DNA from: an uncultured Lachnospiraceae bacterium
Lineage (GTDB): Bacteria > Bacillota > Clostridia > Lachnospirales > Lachnospiraceae
Direction: 5' to 3'
Length of the DNA: 6,050 nucleotides
Assembly (NCBI GenBank): GCA_947591115.1
Contig: CANQCX010000120.1
Coordinates: 1 to 6,050, forward strand
Part shown: positions 1-6,050 of the stretch, piece by piece
Position numbering within the stretch: the first letter of the stretch is position 1
How the letters are laid out: each line of letters begins with the position of its first letter
Program-made: the position numbers and the translations under genes
The notes under the pieces: generated by a model
What the model saw: only the letters and a program-made list of their open reading frames with translations
What the model was told of the DNA's origin: nothing
The model's database searches: none

Positions 1-510
1 ATCAAGATGGACAACAAGCTGGTCATCATTCTGGACTTTGAATCCATTGTTTCTTCCATCAGTCCGGAAACCGGACTCCGCGTCAACGACATTGACAACA
101 TGGTTGAGCGCGACCGGAGCGAGTCGCCGATTCTGATCGCGGAGGATTCGCCGCTTTTGAGCAAGCTGATCACAGACTGCCTGAAGAAAGCGGGATATCA
201 GAGACTGATCGTAACGGCGAACGGACAGGAAGCATGGGATAAGCTTTGCCAGTTTAAGGCGGAGGGTTCGGTAAAAGAAAAGGTACACTGTATCATTACG
301 GATATTGAGATGCCGCTGATGGACGGACATCGTCTGACAAAACTTGCAAAGTCGGATGATATAATTAAAGACATTCCGCTTATTATCTTCTCCTCCTTAG
401 TAAACGAAGAAATGAGGCGAAAAGGAGAGTCGCTTGGTGCAGACGCACAGTTGACGAAACCGGAGATCGGACAGTTGGTAGATGCGATCGACAAATTGAT
501 CGACGGTTAA
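1..510 (+). CDS. cheV: CheV chemotaxis coupling protein, C-terminal part (5' end outside window)
   Basis: The frame is open from base 1, so this is the end of a longer gene; the ATG at 7 is internal. CheV proteins join a CheW-like domain, which couples chemoreceptors to the kinase CheA, to a receiver domain phosphorylated by CheA, and they act in signal adaptation at the cytoplasmic receptor array. Numbering from the ATG at 7, residues 1-30 are the end of the CheW-like domain, including the CheV-typical linker LDFESIVSSISPETG. Residues about 41-165 form a full receiver domain: acidic pair E46-D47 (IAEDSP), phospho-acceptor D99 in IITDIEMP, switch Ser in IIFSS (129-130) and Lys151 in LTKPE. 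All receiver residues needed for phosphorylation are present. CheW plus receiver without a DNA-binding domain argues against an ordinary response regulator. The gene implies a motile host. It ends in TAA, followed by a hairpin that separates it from the next gene. Confidence 0.93.
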   Translation: MKMDNKLVIILDFESIVSSISPETGLRVNDIDNMVERDRSESPILIAEDSPLLSKLITDCLKKAGYQRLIVTANGQEAWDKLCQFKAEGSVKEKVHCIITDIEMPLMDGHRLTKLAKSDDIIKDIPLIIFSSLVNEEMRRKGESLGADAQLTKPEIGQLVDAIDKLIDG

Positions 511-528
511 ATAAATGATTTTGTTAAG

Positions 529-560
529 TAAGGGATGTGGTGTTCTCATCACATCCCTTA
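529..560 (+). terminator. Hairpin downstream of cheV, possible intrinsic terminator
   Basis: A perfect 11-bp inverted repeat pairs 529-539 (TAAGGGATGTG) with 550-560 (CACATCCCTTA). The stem can extend inward by a G-T wobble and two more pairs, giving 14 pairs around the tetraloop TTCT at 543-546. It begins 18 bases after the cheV stop, where a terminator is expected. The downstream T-run is weak: ATACC and then only four T at 566-569. Termination may therefore be partial, with readthrough into the gene at 594. The symmetric stem could also protect the cheV mRNA 3' end or act in both directions. Confidence 0.65.
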
Positions 561-593
561 ATACCTTTTACATCATACAGGTGAGGATTAAGA

Positions 594-2258
594 ATGGCTG
601 GTAAGAAAGAATCAGAACATTATCTGGATCAATTGCTCTACTCCGTCAACGGAACGGGCGATGAAAAGACAATGGAAGAGTTTTTCCTAAAGGAACTGGA
701 GTATGAGCTGGAATCAGACGAATACAAGGAGTTTCTGTCGGATTTTGAAATGGAGCTGGAAGAAGAAGAAAAGGGCATGATGACGGAAAAGCCGCTTCCG
801 ATACCGGAAAATGCAGCCGAAATGGCGCCGTTTCCGGAACCGGCTCCGGACGATGAGGAGATTCTAAAAGAGCCGGAGCTTTTGCCGGACGAGGGCGAGG
901 AAAAACCGATGCCGATGCCGATTCCGGTTGAGGCGCCGGAGGAACCGGAAGCACAGCCGGAACGCGCCGGCGATTCGACGGATGCGATCTTGGATAAGGT
1001 TGCGGGCATCGTTACCGATATCGTTTCCGACGGACAGGGAGGAAAACCGCAGGAGCAGACGGCATCGGAGCCGACAGGTCAGCCGCAGGAGCAGACGGCA
1101 TCGGAATTGGCAGGTCAGCCGCAGGAGCAGACGGCATCGGAATTGGCAGGTCAGCCGCAGGAGCAGGCGGCAGCGGAGCCGGCAGGTCAGCCGGAGGAGG
1201 AGCTTTCGCTTTCGGATCTGGGCGAACCGGATCTTCTGGGCAACGGAGCGGAGGATCTGCTGCAGCTTCTGGCGGGCGAGAAAGGATTGGAGGATCTGGG
1301 CGATCTGCTTTCCGAGAAAACTCCGGTTGAGCCGGAGGACGGATTAGACGAAATACAGGAATTTGCGGAGAATGAGATGCAGGAACAGGAACGGGCAGTT
1401 TCCGGCGAGGCAGATAAGACCGCTGGGAAAAAAGTAAAATTTATGGATAAACTCAAACATCTTCTGTTTGGAGACGATGAGGAGGAACCGGCGGCGTCCA
1501 AGACGACCGTATCCCAGCACAAGAGTACGGCTTCGGAGCTTTCCGAAGAAAACGAGCAGATCTTAAAAGAACTGGAAGAAGCCGAGGAAGCCGGAAAAGG
1601 AAAGAAAGACAAAAAGGGCAGGAAAGAAAAACAGAAAAAAGAAAAGAAAGAAAAACCAAAGAAGGAAAAGAAGGCAAAGAAAGAAAAGAAGAAAAAGGAG
1701 CCGAAGCCGAAAAAGCCGAAGCCTCCGAAAGAAAAAGACAACACGCCGCCGCTTCCAAAGGGACCGGTATTTTTGATCCTTCTTCTGGTCGGTTCCCTTA
1801 CGGCGCTTGTTTTGCTGGGAACCTCGTTTGCAGGATATTCTTCGGGACTTGCGGAGGCAAGGACGGAATTTAACAACCGCAGATATGTGGAAGCGTACCA
1901 GCTTTTGAAGGGGTACAAGATCAAAGAGGCGGATGAGAAGTTCTTTGGACAGACCGCGATACTGGCGGCCGTATCCAGCGAATACGAATCGTATCAGGTA
2001 TTTGCCAATTACGGGGAGGCGTCGATGGCGCTGGATTCACTGATCTGCGCCGCAGGACGTTATCAGTTGAATCTGGAAAAAGCGCAGCAATATGAATGTA
2101 CGGCGGAGCTGGATATTCTGCGCGGCGAGATCGAAGAAGCGCTGGCGCAGTCTTACGGCATCTCCCTAGAAGAAGCGTTTGCCATTTACGATCAGCGGAA
2201 CCGTACCGAGTATACGGTCATTTTACACAATAAATTAAAGGAATTGGGTTTGGAGTAA
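594..2258 (+). CDS. Unrecognised single-pass membrane protein with acidic repeat region, Lys-rich block and extracytoplasmic helical domain
   Basis: I do not recognise a named family for this 554-residue protein. The start at 594 is supported by GAGG at 583-586 with a 7-base spacer. There is no signal peptide. Residues 1-60 are very acidic and probably helical. Residues 61-125 are rich in Pro and Glu. Residues 153-200 hold four 12-residue repeats (QEQTASELAGQP type). Residues 204-242 are Leu/Asp-rich (SDLGEPDLL, LEDLGDLLS). A short amphipathic stretch (VKFMDKLKHLLFG, 281-293) precedes another acidic segment, and LSEENEQILKELEEAEEA (316-333) is a likely helix. Residues 335-381 are dominated by Lys. 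One membrane helix spans about 391-413, then a roughly 140-residue helical, possibly TPR-like domain. Lys-rich charge before the helix predicts N-terminus in, C-terminus out. The gene lies 4 bp upstream of hisH and is probably co-transcribed with it. Function is unknown; an envelope scaffold or anchor is only a guess from architecture. Confidence 0.88.
   Translation: MAGKKESEHYLDQLLYSVNGTGDEKTMEEFFLKELEYELESDEYKEFLSDFEMELEEEEKGMMTEKPLPIPENAAEMAPFPEPAPDDEEILKEPELLPDEGEEKPMPMPIPVEAPEEPEAQPERAGDSTDAILDKVAGIVTDIVSDGQGGKPQEQTASEPTGQPQEQTASELAGQPQEQTASELAGQPQEQAAAEPAGQPEEELSLSDLGEPDLLGNGAEDLLQLLAGEKGLEDLGDLLSEKTPVEPEDGLDEIQEFAENEMQEQERAVSGEADKTAGKKVKFMDKLKHLLFGDDEEEPAASKTTVSQHKSTASELSEENEQILKELEEAEEAGKGKKDKKGRKEKQKKEKKEKPKKEKKAKKEKKKKEPKPKKPKPPKEKDNTPPLPKGPVFLILLLVGSLTALVLLGTSFAGYSSGLAEARTEFNNRRYVEAYQLLKGYKIKEADEKFFGQTAILAAVSSEYESYQVFANYGEASMALDSLICAAGRYQLNLEKAQQYECTAELDILRGEIEEALAQSYGISLEEAFAIYDQRNRTEYTVILHNKLKELGLE
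1050..1193 (+). repeat. Four in-frame 36-bp tandem repeats
   Basis: The units are 1050-1085, 1086-1121, 1122-1157 and 1158-1193, each encoding 12 residues: QEQTASEPTGQP, QEQTASELAGQP twice, and QEQAAAEPAGQP. Units 2 and 3 are identical at the DNA level. Unit 1 differs from them at 4 bases and unit 4 at 5. The period is a multiple of three, so gain or loss of units keeps the reading frame. The identical middle pair suggests a recent duplication. The repeat lies in the predicted disordered cytoplasmic part of the membrane protein. Confidence 0.95.
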
Positions 2259-2262
2259 CCGG

Positions 2263-2886
2263 ATGACAGCAATTATCGACTACAATGCAGGAAATTTAAA
2301 GAGCGTGGAAAAGGCGCTTACCATGCTGGGCGAACCATGTACGATTACCGGAAACGCGGCCGAGATCCTCTCGGCGGACAAAGTAATCCTTCCGGGCGTC
2401 GGAGCGTTTAAGGATGCTATGGAGCAGCTCAGACGCGCGGAGCTGGACAAAGTAATCCGAGAGGTAATCCAAAAAGATACCCCTTTTCTGGGAATCTGTC
2501 TGGGTCTTCAGCTTTTGTTCGAGGGCAGCGAGGAAAATCAGGGCGTCGAGGGACTTCATATTCTGGACGGCAGGATTCTGCGGATTCCGGACGAGGAAGG
2601 CTTGAAGATTCCGCATATCGGCTGGAATTCTTTGGAATTTTCCAATCAGGGGCGGCTGTTTTTCGGAATCAAGGAGCAGTCCTATGTATATTTTGTCCAT
2701 TCGTATTACCTCAAAGCAGCGGATGAGTCCATCGTGACAGCGAAGACCAGCTACGGGACGACCGTTATCCATGCTTCGGTGGAAAAGGGCAGCGTATTTG
2801 CCTGTCAGTTCCATCCGGAAAAGAGCAGTGCGACGGGTTTGCAGATTCTGCAGAACTTTATCAATATCAGGGGAGGAGAGGCATAA
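2263..2886 (+). CDS. hisH: Imidazole glycerol phosphate synthase, glutaminase subunit HisH
   Basis: HisH hydrolyses glutamine and passes ammonia to HisF, which converts PRFAR to imidazole glycerol phosphate and AICAR in histidine biosynthesis, in the cytoplasm. The protein is 207 residues, normal for the family. Class I glutamine amidotransferase features are visible: the oxyanion region PGVGAF (45-50), nucleophile Cys79 in GICLG, and His184 and Glu186 in QFHPEKS. The N-terminus IIDYNAGNLKSV is typical of HisH. The ATG at 2263 lies 4 bp after the previous stop, and its ribosome binding site GGAG (2252-2255) sits inside the last codons of that gene, so translational coupling is likely. Its stop overlaps the hisF start by one base. 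Nothing is missing or truncated. Confidence 0.97.
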   Translation: MTAIIDYNAGNLKSVEKALTMLGEPCTITGNAAEILSADKVILPGVGAFKDAMEQLRRAELDKVIREVIQKDTPFLGICLGLQLLFEGSEENQGVEGLHILDGRILRIPDEEGLKIPHIGWNSLEFSNQGRLFFGIKEQSYVYFVHSYYLKAADESIVTAKTSYGTTVIHASVEKGSVFACQFHPEKSSATGLQILQNFINIRGGEA

Positions 2887-3647
2887 TGTTTACGAAGCGG
2901 ATCATCCCTTGTCTGGATGTCAATGACGGCAGGGTGGTAAAAGGCGTTCATTTTGTCAGTCTGCGGGATGCCGGAGATCCGGTGGAGATTGCCGCCGCTT
3001 ATGATCAGGCGGGCGCGGACGAACTGGTTTTTCTGGATATTACGGCTTCTTCCGACCACCGCAGGACGGTTGTGGATATGGTGCGCAGGGTGGCGGAAAA
3101 GGTGTTTATTCCGTTTACCGTAGGCGGAGGAATCCGTACGGTGGAGGATTTTAAGGAGCTGCTTCGGGAAGGCGCGGACAAGATCTCCATCAATTCCTCC
3201 GCGATCAATACGCCGGAGCTGATCAGCAGCGCCGCCGACAAGTTCGGCAGCCAGTGCGTTGTTGTGGCGATCGACGCGAGGAGGCGGCAGGACGGCAGCG
3301 GCTGGAGCGTGTTTAAGAACGGCGGCAGGATCGATACCGGACTGGATGCGGTCGAATGGGCGATTCGGGCGGATCGCATGGGCGCGGGAGAGATTCTTCT
3401 GACCAGTATGGACTGCGACGGTACAAAGGCAGGCTACGATATCGAATTGACCCGAACGATCGCAGAGCAGGTTTCGATTCCGGTCATTGCTTCCGGAGGA
3501 GCCGGCACGAAAGAGCATTTTTATGAGGCGTTTGCAGACGGACATGCGGATGCGGCGCTTGCGGCGTCTTTGTTTCACTATAAAGAATTAGAGATTGCCG
3601 AATTAAAAGACTATCTGGCGAAACGGGGCGTTTCCGTTCGAAGATAA
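2886..3647 (+). CDS. hisF: Imidazole glycerol phosphate synthase, cyclase subunit HisF
   Basis: HisF is the (beta/alpha)8-barrel cyclase that uses ammonia from HisH to turn PRFAR into imidazole glycerol phosphate and AICAR, linking histidine and purine metabolism. The protein is 253 residues, full length for the family. Catalytic Asp11 (IPCLDVNDGRVVKG) and Asp130 (VVAIDARR) are present, as are phosphate-binding loops FTVGGGIR (77-84) and IASGGAG (201-207). LRDAGDPVE (27-34 region) is also characteristic. The start overlaps the hisH stop as TAATG, with a strong GGGAGG at 2871-2876 nine bases upstream. The motif CLDVNDGRVVKG fits the biosynthetic enzyme rather than HisF-like proteins of surface polysaccharide clusters. 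No hisA precedes it, unlike the common hisH-hisA-hisF order. Confidence 0.97.
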   Translation: MFTKRIIPCLDVNDGRVVKGVHFVSLRDAGDPVEIAAAYDQAGADELVFLDITASSDHRRTVVDMVRRVAEKVFIPFTVGGGIRTVEDFKELLREGADKISINSSAINTPELISSAADKFGSQCVVVAIDARRRQDGSGWSVFKNGGRIDTGLDAVEWAIRADRMGAGEILLTSMDCDGTKAGYDIELTRTIAEQVSIPVIASGGAGTKEHFYEAFADGHADAALAASLFHYKELEIAELKDYLAKRGVSVRR

Positions 3648-3662
3648 ACAGGAGAACACACG

Positions 3663-4340
3663 ATGGCAATGATCCAAAACGACTGGCTGGCGGCGGTAGA
3701 GGCGGAATTTAAAAAGCCGTATTACCGTACGCTCTATCAGTTTGTAAAAGACGAATACAGCAGAACCGTAGTCTATCCTCCGGCGGATGATATTTTTAAT
3801 GCGCTGCATTTTACGCCGCTTAGCAGGGTAAAGATCCTGATCTTGGGACAGGATCCGTATCACAATGAGCATCAGGCGCATGGACTGAGCTTTTCCGTAC
3901 TGCCGGACCAGAAGGATATCCCGCCGTCTCTGCAGAATATCTATCAGGAGCTGCATGATGATATCGGCTGCAGGATTCCCAATAACGGCTATTTAAAAAA
4001 ATGGGCGGATCAGGGAGTGCTGCTTTTGAATACGGTTCTGACCGTAAGGGCGCATCAGGCAAATTCCCATCAGGGCAAAGGCTGGGAGCAGTTTACCGAC
4101 GCGATCATTCAGGCGGTCAATGCGCAGGAGAGGCCGATCGTCTATCTCTTGTGGGGGAGGCCGGCGCAAAGCAAAATACCGATGCTGACCAACCCGAAGC
4201 ATCTGATCTTAAAGGCGCCGCATCCGAGTCCGCTGTCTGCATACCGCGGCTTTTTCGGGTGCAGGCACTTTAGTCAGGCAAATGAATTTCTCATCGCAAA
4301 CGGCGAAACGCCGATCGACTGGCAGATCGAGGATGTGTAG
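3663..4340 (+). CDS. ung: Uracil-DNA glycosylase (family 1, UNG)
   Basis: The enzyme removes uracil from DNA, from cytosine deamination or dUTP incorporation, and starts base excision repair. The protein is 225 residues, normal length. Motif GQDPYH (62-67) holds the water-activating Asp64. Phe77 in GLSFSV is the uracil-stacking residue, Asn123 in LLNTVLTV reads uracil, and APHPSPLSAYRGF (185-197) holds His187 and the DNA-intercalating Leu191. These positions match the E. coli enzyme numbering. The ATG at 3663 is preferred over a second ATG at 3669 because AGGAG at 3650-3654 leaves an 8-base spacer. The gene starts 15 bp after hisF and probably shares its transcript. It ends in TAG, the only intact gene in the window to do so. 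Confidence 0.98.
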   Translation: MAMIQNDWLAAVEAEFKKPYYRTLYQFVKDEYSRTVVYPPADDIFNALHFTPLSRVKILILGQDPYHNEHQAHGLSFSVLPDQKDIPPSLQNIYQELHDDIGCRIPNNGYLKKWADQGVLLLNTVLTVRAHQANSHQGKGWEQFTDAIIQAVNAQERPIVYLLWGRPAQSKIPMLTNPKHLILKAPHPSPLSAYRGFFGCRHFSQANEFLIANGETPIDWQIEDV

Positions 4341-4473
4341 AGGACGCGCATAGAGCGCGCATAGGATGTGCAAGCGCAATCAAAGCGCGAAACGTGGTTG
4401 CTATTTGCGGGGGAGTAGTGTAAAATAAAAAACGAGAGGTTAAAAAAACAAAAGAGAGAGAGGGAGTAAATGA
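4341..4473 (+). other. Intergenic region between ung and the OPT gene
   Basis: This 133-bp spacer holds no gene. The first part is GC-rich with a 9-bp direct repeat CGCGCATAG at 4345-4353 and 4356-4364 (11-bp period). A possible imperfect hairpin pairs GCAATCA (4376-4382) with TGGTTGC (4395-4401) with one T-G pair; it overlaps the -35 box and is not followed by a T-run, so it is not a good terminator for ung. The last third is nearly all purine and A-rich and forms the 5' leader of the transporter gene. I see no T-box or recognised riboswitch. Confidence 0.6.
4398..4426 (+). promoter_or_regulatory. Predicted sigma-A-type promoter for the OPT transporter gene
   Basis: TTGCTA at 4398-4403 and TAAAAT at 4421-4426 match the -35 and -10 consensus at four and five of six positions, with the ideal 17-bp spacing. 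The region lies 48 bp upstream of the start codon. The change from GC-rich to A-rich sequence just downstream fits a transcription start near 4433. No experimental start site is available from sequence alone. Confidence 0.65.
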
Positions 4474-4476
4474 ATG
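4461..4476 (+). promoter_or_regulatory. Ribosome binding site and start selection for the OPT gene
   Basis: AGGGAG at 4461-4466 precedes two nearby ATGs. The first (4470-4472) leaves only 3 bases of spacing and opens a three-codon frame, Met-Asn-Glu, ending at TGA 4479-4481. The second (4474-4476) has a 7-base spacer and opens the transporter frame, so it is the chosen start. The overlap ATGAATGAGTGA could slightly reduce initiation at the true start. Confidence 0.7.
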
Positions 4477-6050
4477 AGTGATTCAAAACAAACATTCAAA
4501 CCGTATGTTCCGGCGGATAAGGTCGTACCGGAATTTACGGCAACGTCCATTATTTTGGGCATTCTTCTTGCCGTTGTATTTGGCGCGGCGAACGCATACT
4601 TAGGTCTTCGTGTCGGTATGACCGTTTCCGCCTCCATTCCGGCGGCAGTCATTTCCATGGGAGTCATCCGTTTTATCCTGCGGAAAAATTCCATTCTGGA
4701 AAACAACATGGTGTAGACCATCGGTTCTGCGGGCGAGTCTTTAGCGGCGGGCGCCATCTTTACCCTGCCGGCGTTGTTTATGTGGGCGGCGGAGGACAAA
4801 TCGATCGCTTCCCCGTCGTTTTTCATGATCACGTTTATTGCCGTCTGCGGCGGCGTTCTCGGCGTGCTGTTTATGATTCCGCTGCGGACGGCGCTGATCG
4901 TAGAGGAACATGGCGTTCTTCCGTTTCCGGAGGGGCAGGCATGCGCGGAGGTGCTGCTTGCCGGAGAAGAGGGCGGCGATAAGTCCAAACTGGTATTTTC
5001 CGGTCTAGGAATCGCAGCCGTTTATAAATTTATTGCAGACGGTCTCTGCCTGTTCCCGAGTGAAGTAGACTGGACGATCGACGCTTATCCGGGTTCCGGT
5101 ATCGGTATGGATGTGCTTCCTGCATTGGTCGGCGTAGGTTATATCTGCGGCGCGCGGGTTTCTTCCTACCTGCTGGGAGGCGCGGTTCTTGGCTGGTTCG
5201 TTATCATGCCGATGCTGGTGCTGATCGGCGGGGATGCGGTCATGTATCCTGCGACGGAACCGTTTAATACGCTGGATACGGGAACTTTGTGGGGCAGCTT
5301 TGTGCGCTACATCGGCGCGGGCGCCGTTGCGGCGGGCGGAATCTTAAGCCTGATCAAATCCCTGCCGCTGATCGTATCGACTTTCGCAAAAGCGATGAAA
5401 GGCTTCGGCCACGAGGGCGGCGTTTCCCGTACAGAAAAGAGCATTTCCCTTCCGGTGTCCATGATTGGCGCGCTGGTGGTTGCGATCCTGCTCTGGCTGA
5501 TCCCGAGTGTTCCGGTTACGCTGCTTGCAGCGCTTATTATCGTAATCTTCGGTTTCTTCTTTGCAACGGTTTCCGCACGTATGGTAGGTCTGGTAGGCTC
5601 CTCCAATAATCCGGTTTCCGGAATGGCGATTGCAACGCTTTTGATCGCGACGGCGCTCTTAAAGGCGACAGGAAATACCGGAGCGGCAGGCATGACTACC
5701 GCGATCTGCATCGGTACGGTTATCTGTATCGTAGCGGCGATGGCGGGCGATACCTCGCAGGATCTGAAAACCGGTTATATTGTCGGTGCGACTCCGTTTT
5801 ATCAGCAGATCGGAGAATTAATCGGCGCGGCGGCTTCCGGTCTTGCCATTGCCGGTGTGCTTTATCTTTTAAATTCCGCATGGGGATACGGCTCCAAACA
5901 GCTTCCGGCTCCTCAGGCGACTTTGATGAAAATGGTAGTAGAAGGCGTTATGGGCGACAGCCTGCCTTGGGGACTGGTATTTATCGGCGTATTTATTGCG
6001 ATTGCGGTAGAGATCGTTGGAATTCCGGTGCTTCCGTTTGCTATCGGCCT
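4474..6050 (+). pseudogene. OPT-family oligopeptide transporter gene interrupted by an in-frame TAG; 3' end outside window
   Basis: OPT proteins are multi-pass membrane transporters; bacterial members are presumed importers of oligopeptides or metal chelates. Counting from the ATG at 4474, the frame runs 80 codons to TAG (4714-4716), then 444 further codons with no stop to the window edge. Family motifs lie on both sides: AANAYLGLRVGMTVSASIP (38-56) before the stop, and TIGSAGES (82-89), HGVLPFPEGQACAEVL (146-161), GSSNNPVSGM (375-384) and AGDTSQDLKTGYIVGATP (424-441) after it. Many hydrophobic segments alternate with short loops. The stop falls between ENNMV and TIGSAGES, where Gln is expected, so CAG to TAG is the simplest change. 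No frameshift or second stop is seen, and no good ribosome binding site precedes the next in-frame ATG (4780). Read conventionally the gene is broken after 80 residues. A sequencing error, very recent mutation, or amber suppression cannot be separated here. The substrate is unknown. Confidence 0.85.

Noticed and set aside
928..1347. Arg-rich open frame on the + strand inside the repeat region
   Set aside because: It is a shifted frame of the 36-bp repeats and GAG-rich codons. The repeated SRRSRRHRNWQV pattern follows from the repeat itself.
1635..1641. AAAAAAG run as a possible -1 programmed frameshift site
   Set aside because: The codons are read AAA AAA GAA, so the run is not in the A AAA AAG register needed for tandem slippage, and the zero frame continues through a sensible membrane helix and domain.
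1187..1924. Long open frame on the - strand, rich in Ser and Phe
   Set aside because: It is the antisense of the Glu/Lys-rich part of the membrane protein gene; GAA/AAG codons read backwards give TTC/CTT. It has no domain and no plausible ribosome binding site.
2805..3578. 257-codon open frame on the - strand opposite hisF
   Set aside because: The + strand frame is an unmistakable HisF with catalytic residues; the antisense product has no recognisable feature.
2886..3647. HisF2-like protein of a surface polysaccharide pathway
   Set aside because: The N-terminal motif CLDVNDGRVVKG and Asp11/Asp130 fit biosynthetic HisF, and no sugar-modifying genes are nearby.
4341..4401. Intrinsic terminator after ung
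   Set aside because: The only hairpins are short or imperfect and none is followed by a T-run.
4440..4988. 182-codon - strand frame spanning the amber codon region
   Set aside because: It is antisense to the conserved OPT frame and matches no family. The OPT motifs on the + strand explain the coding signal.
4474..6050. Whole-genome reassignment of TAG to Gln
   Set aside because: Gln is encoded by CAG many times in the window, and ung ends at TAG exactly at its normal family length, so TAG works as a stop here.

Overview
The window looks like the chromosome of a motile Gram-positive anaerobe of the Clostridia, most likely Lachnospiraceae. This is an inference from a CheV chemotaxis coupling protein, Bacillota-type AGGAGG ribosome binding sites and coding style. 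Genus and species cannot be fixed from the sequence. All genes lie on the + strand and packing is dense.

Layout. (1) 1-510: the 3' part of cheV (end of the CheW-like domain plus a complete receiver domain), followed by a strong hairpin at 529-560. (2) 594-2258: an unrecognised 554-residue single-pass membrane protein. It has a long, acidic, low-complexity cytoplasmic region with four 36-bp tandem repeats, a Lys-rich block, one membrane helix and a helical domain of about 140 residues predicted outside. (3) 2263-3647: hisH and hisF, the two subunits of imidazole glycerol phosphate synthase, with overlapping stop and start. (4) 3663-4340: ung, uracil-DNA glycosylase, with all catalytic residues. 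(5) 4341-4473: a 133-bp intergenic region with a short direct repeat and a good sigma-A-type promoter. (6) 4474 to the window end: an OPT-family oligopeptide transporter gene interrupted by one in-frame TAG at 4714-4716, at a position where the family is expected to have Gln. The frame then runs open for 444 codons to the window edge.

How the genes fit together. Gaps of 4 bp (membrane protein to hisH), -1 bp (hisH/hisF) and 15 bp (hisF to ung) suggest one transcript from 594 to 4340 that mixes an envelope protein, a histidine biosynthesis enzyme and a DNA repair enzyme. No hisA lies between hisH and hisF, although hisH-hisA-hisF is the common order. The transporter is a separate transcription unit with its own promoter.

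I see no phage, insertion sequence, CRISPR array, tRNA or rRNA. The two items most worth follow-up are the lone amber codon in an otherwise intact transporter and the repeat-bearing, charge-segregated membrane protein. I do not see convincing evidence of a wholly new system.
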